Positions 5,603-5,621 of a stretch of DNA of 5,621 nucleotides are shown in pieces; within the stretch, counting starts at the first letter, position 1; each line of letters starts with the position of its first letter. The notes beneath the pieces were generated by a model. That model did not search any database and was not told the DNA's origin. It saw only the letters and a program-made list of their open reading frames with translations. The stretch is from Candidatus Brocadiaceae bacterium (lineage in GTDB: Bacteria; Planctomycetota; Brocadiia; SM23-32), in assembly GCA_003567495.1 (NCBI GenBank), contig PWZK01000105.1, positions 1-5,621 of the forward strand. Reading direction: 5' to 3'. The translations under genes and the position numbers were made by a program.

Positions 5603-5621
5603 TGGGAGCGCGCCCGCAGGG

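Overview
The window carries five protein-coding genes that look intact (one cut by the window edge), at least three gene remnants, and intergenic DNA rich in inverted and dispersed repeats. No rRNA, tRNA, CRISPR array, transposase or phage gene was seen. The organism looks like a Gram-negative bacterium of medium GC. The DUF374 acyltransferase-like protein is typical of bacteria with an outer membrane, and Shine-Dalgarno sites are clear before several genes. GC-rich tandem hairpins between genes, as at 628-683, bring to mind metagenomic PVC or Omnitrophota-type genomes, but that placement is only a guess.

Layout from left to right. The minus strand at 1-528 holds the N-terminal 176 residues of a DUF374 lysophospholipid-acyltransferase-like protein that continues beyond the window. 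The gap at 529-726 contains a two-hairpin element and short ACGGCA repeats. The minus strand at 727-882 is a 51-codon stub that reads like the beginning of a DUF362 iron-sulfur protein. It still has a good promoter and ribosome binding site but stops where the repeat-rich DNA begins. The plus strand then has a complete NAD(P)-dependent malic enzyme (1194-2462), a palindromic terminator-like site fused to its stop codon, a dispersed repeat, and a complete D-aminoacyl-tRNA deacylase, dtd (2646-3098). A 34-codon plus-strand stub at 3125-3229 resembles the extreme N terminus of anthranilate synthase component I.

The remaining genes are on the minus strand, transcribed leftward: a J-domain/TPR-like protein (5439-4600), a CNHC-type thioredoxin-fold protein (4532-3939), and the C-terminal half of an N-acylglucosamine 2-epimerase (AGE) family protein with no N-terminal half (about 3920-3369). 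The right end (5484-5621) has a second copy of the dispersed repeat and a nested inverted repeat.

The intact genes are general metabolism and quality control: malate oxidation to pyruvate, removal of D-amino acids from tRNA, co-chaperone activity, thiol redox chemistry and envelope lipid acylation. They do not form one obvious pathway. The most notable property is the cluster of three truncated genes whose broken ends lie near intergenic repeats. This suggests repeat-associated deletion and gene decay, or mis-assembly at repeats. I found no convincing new defence, mobile or biosynthetic system.
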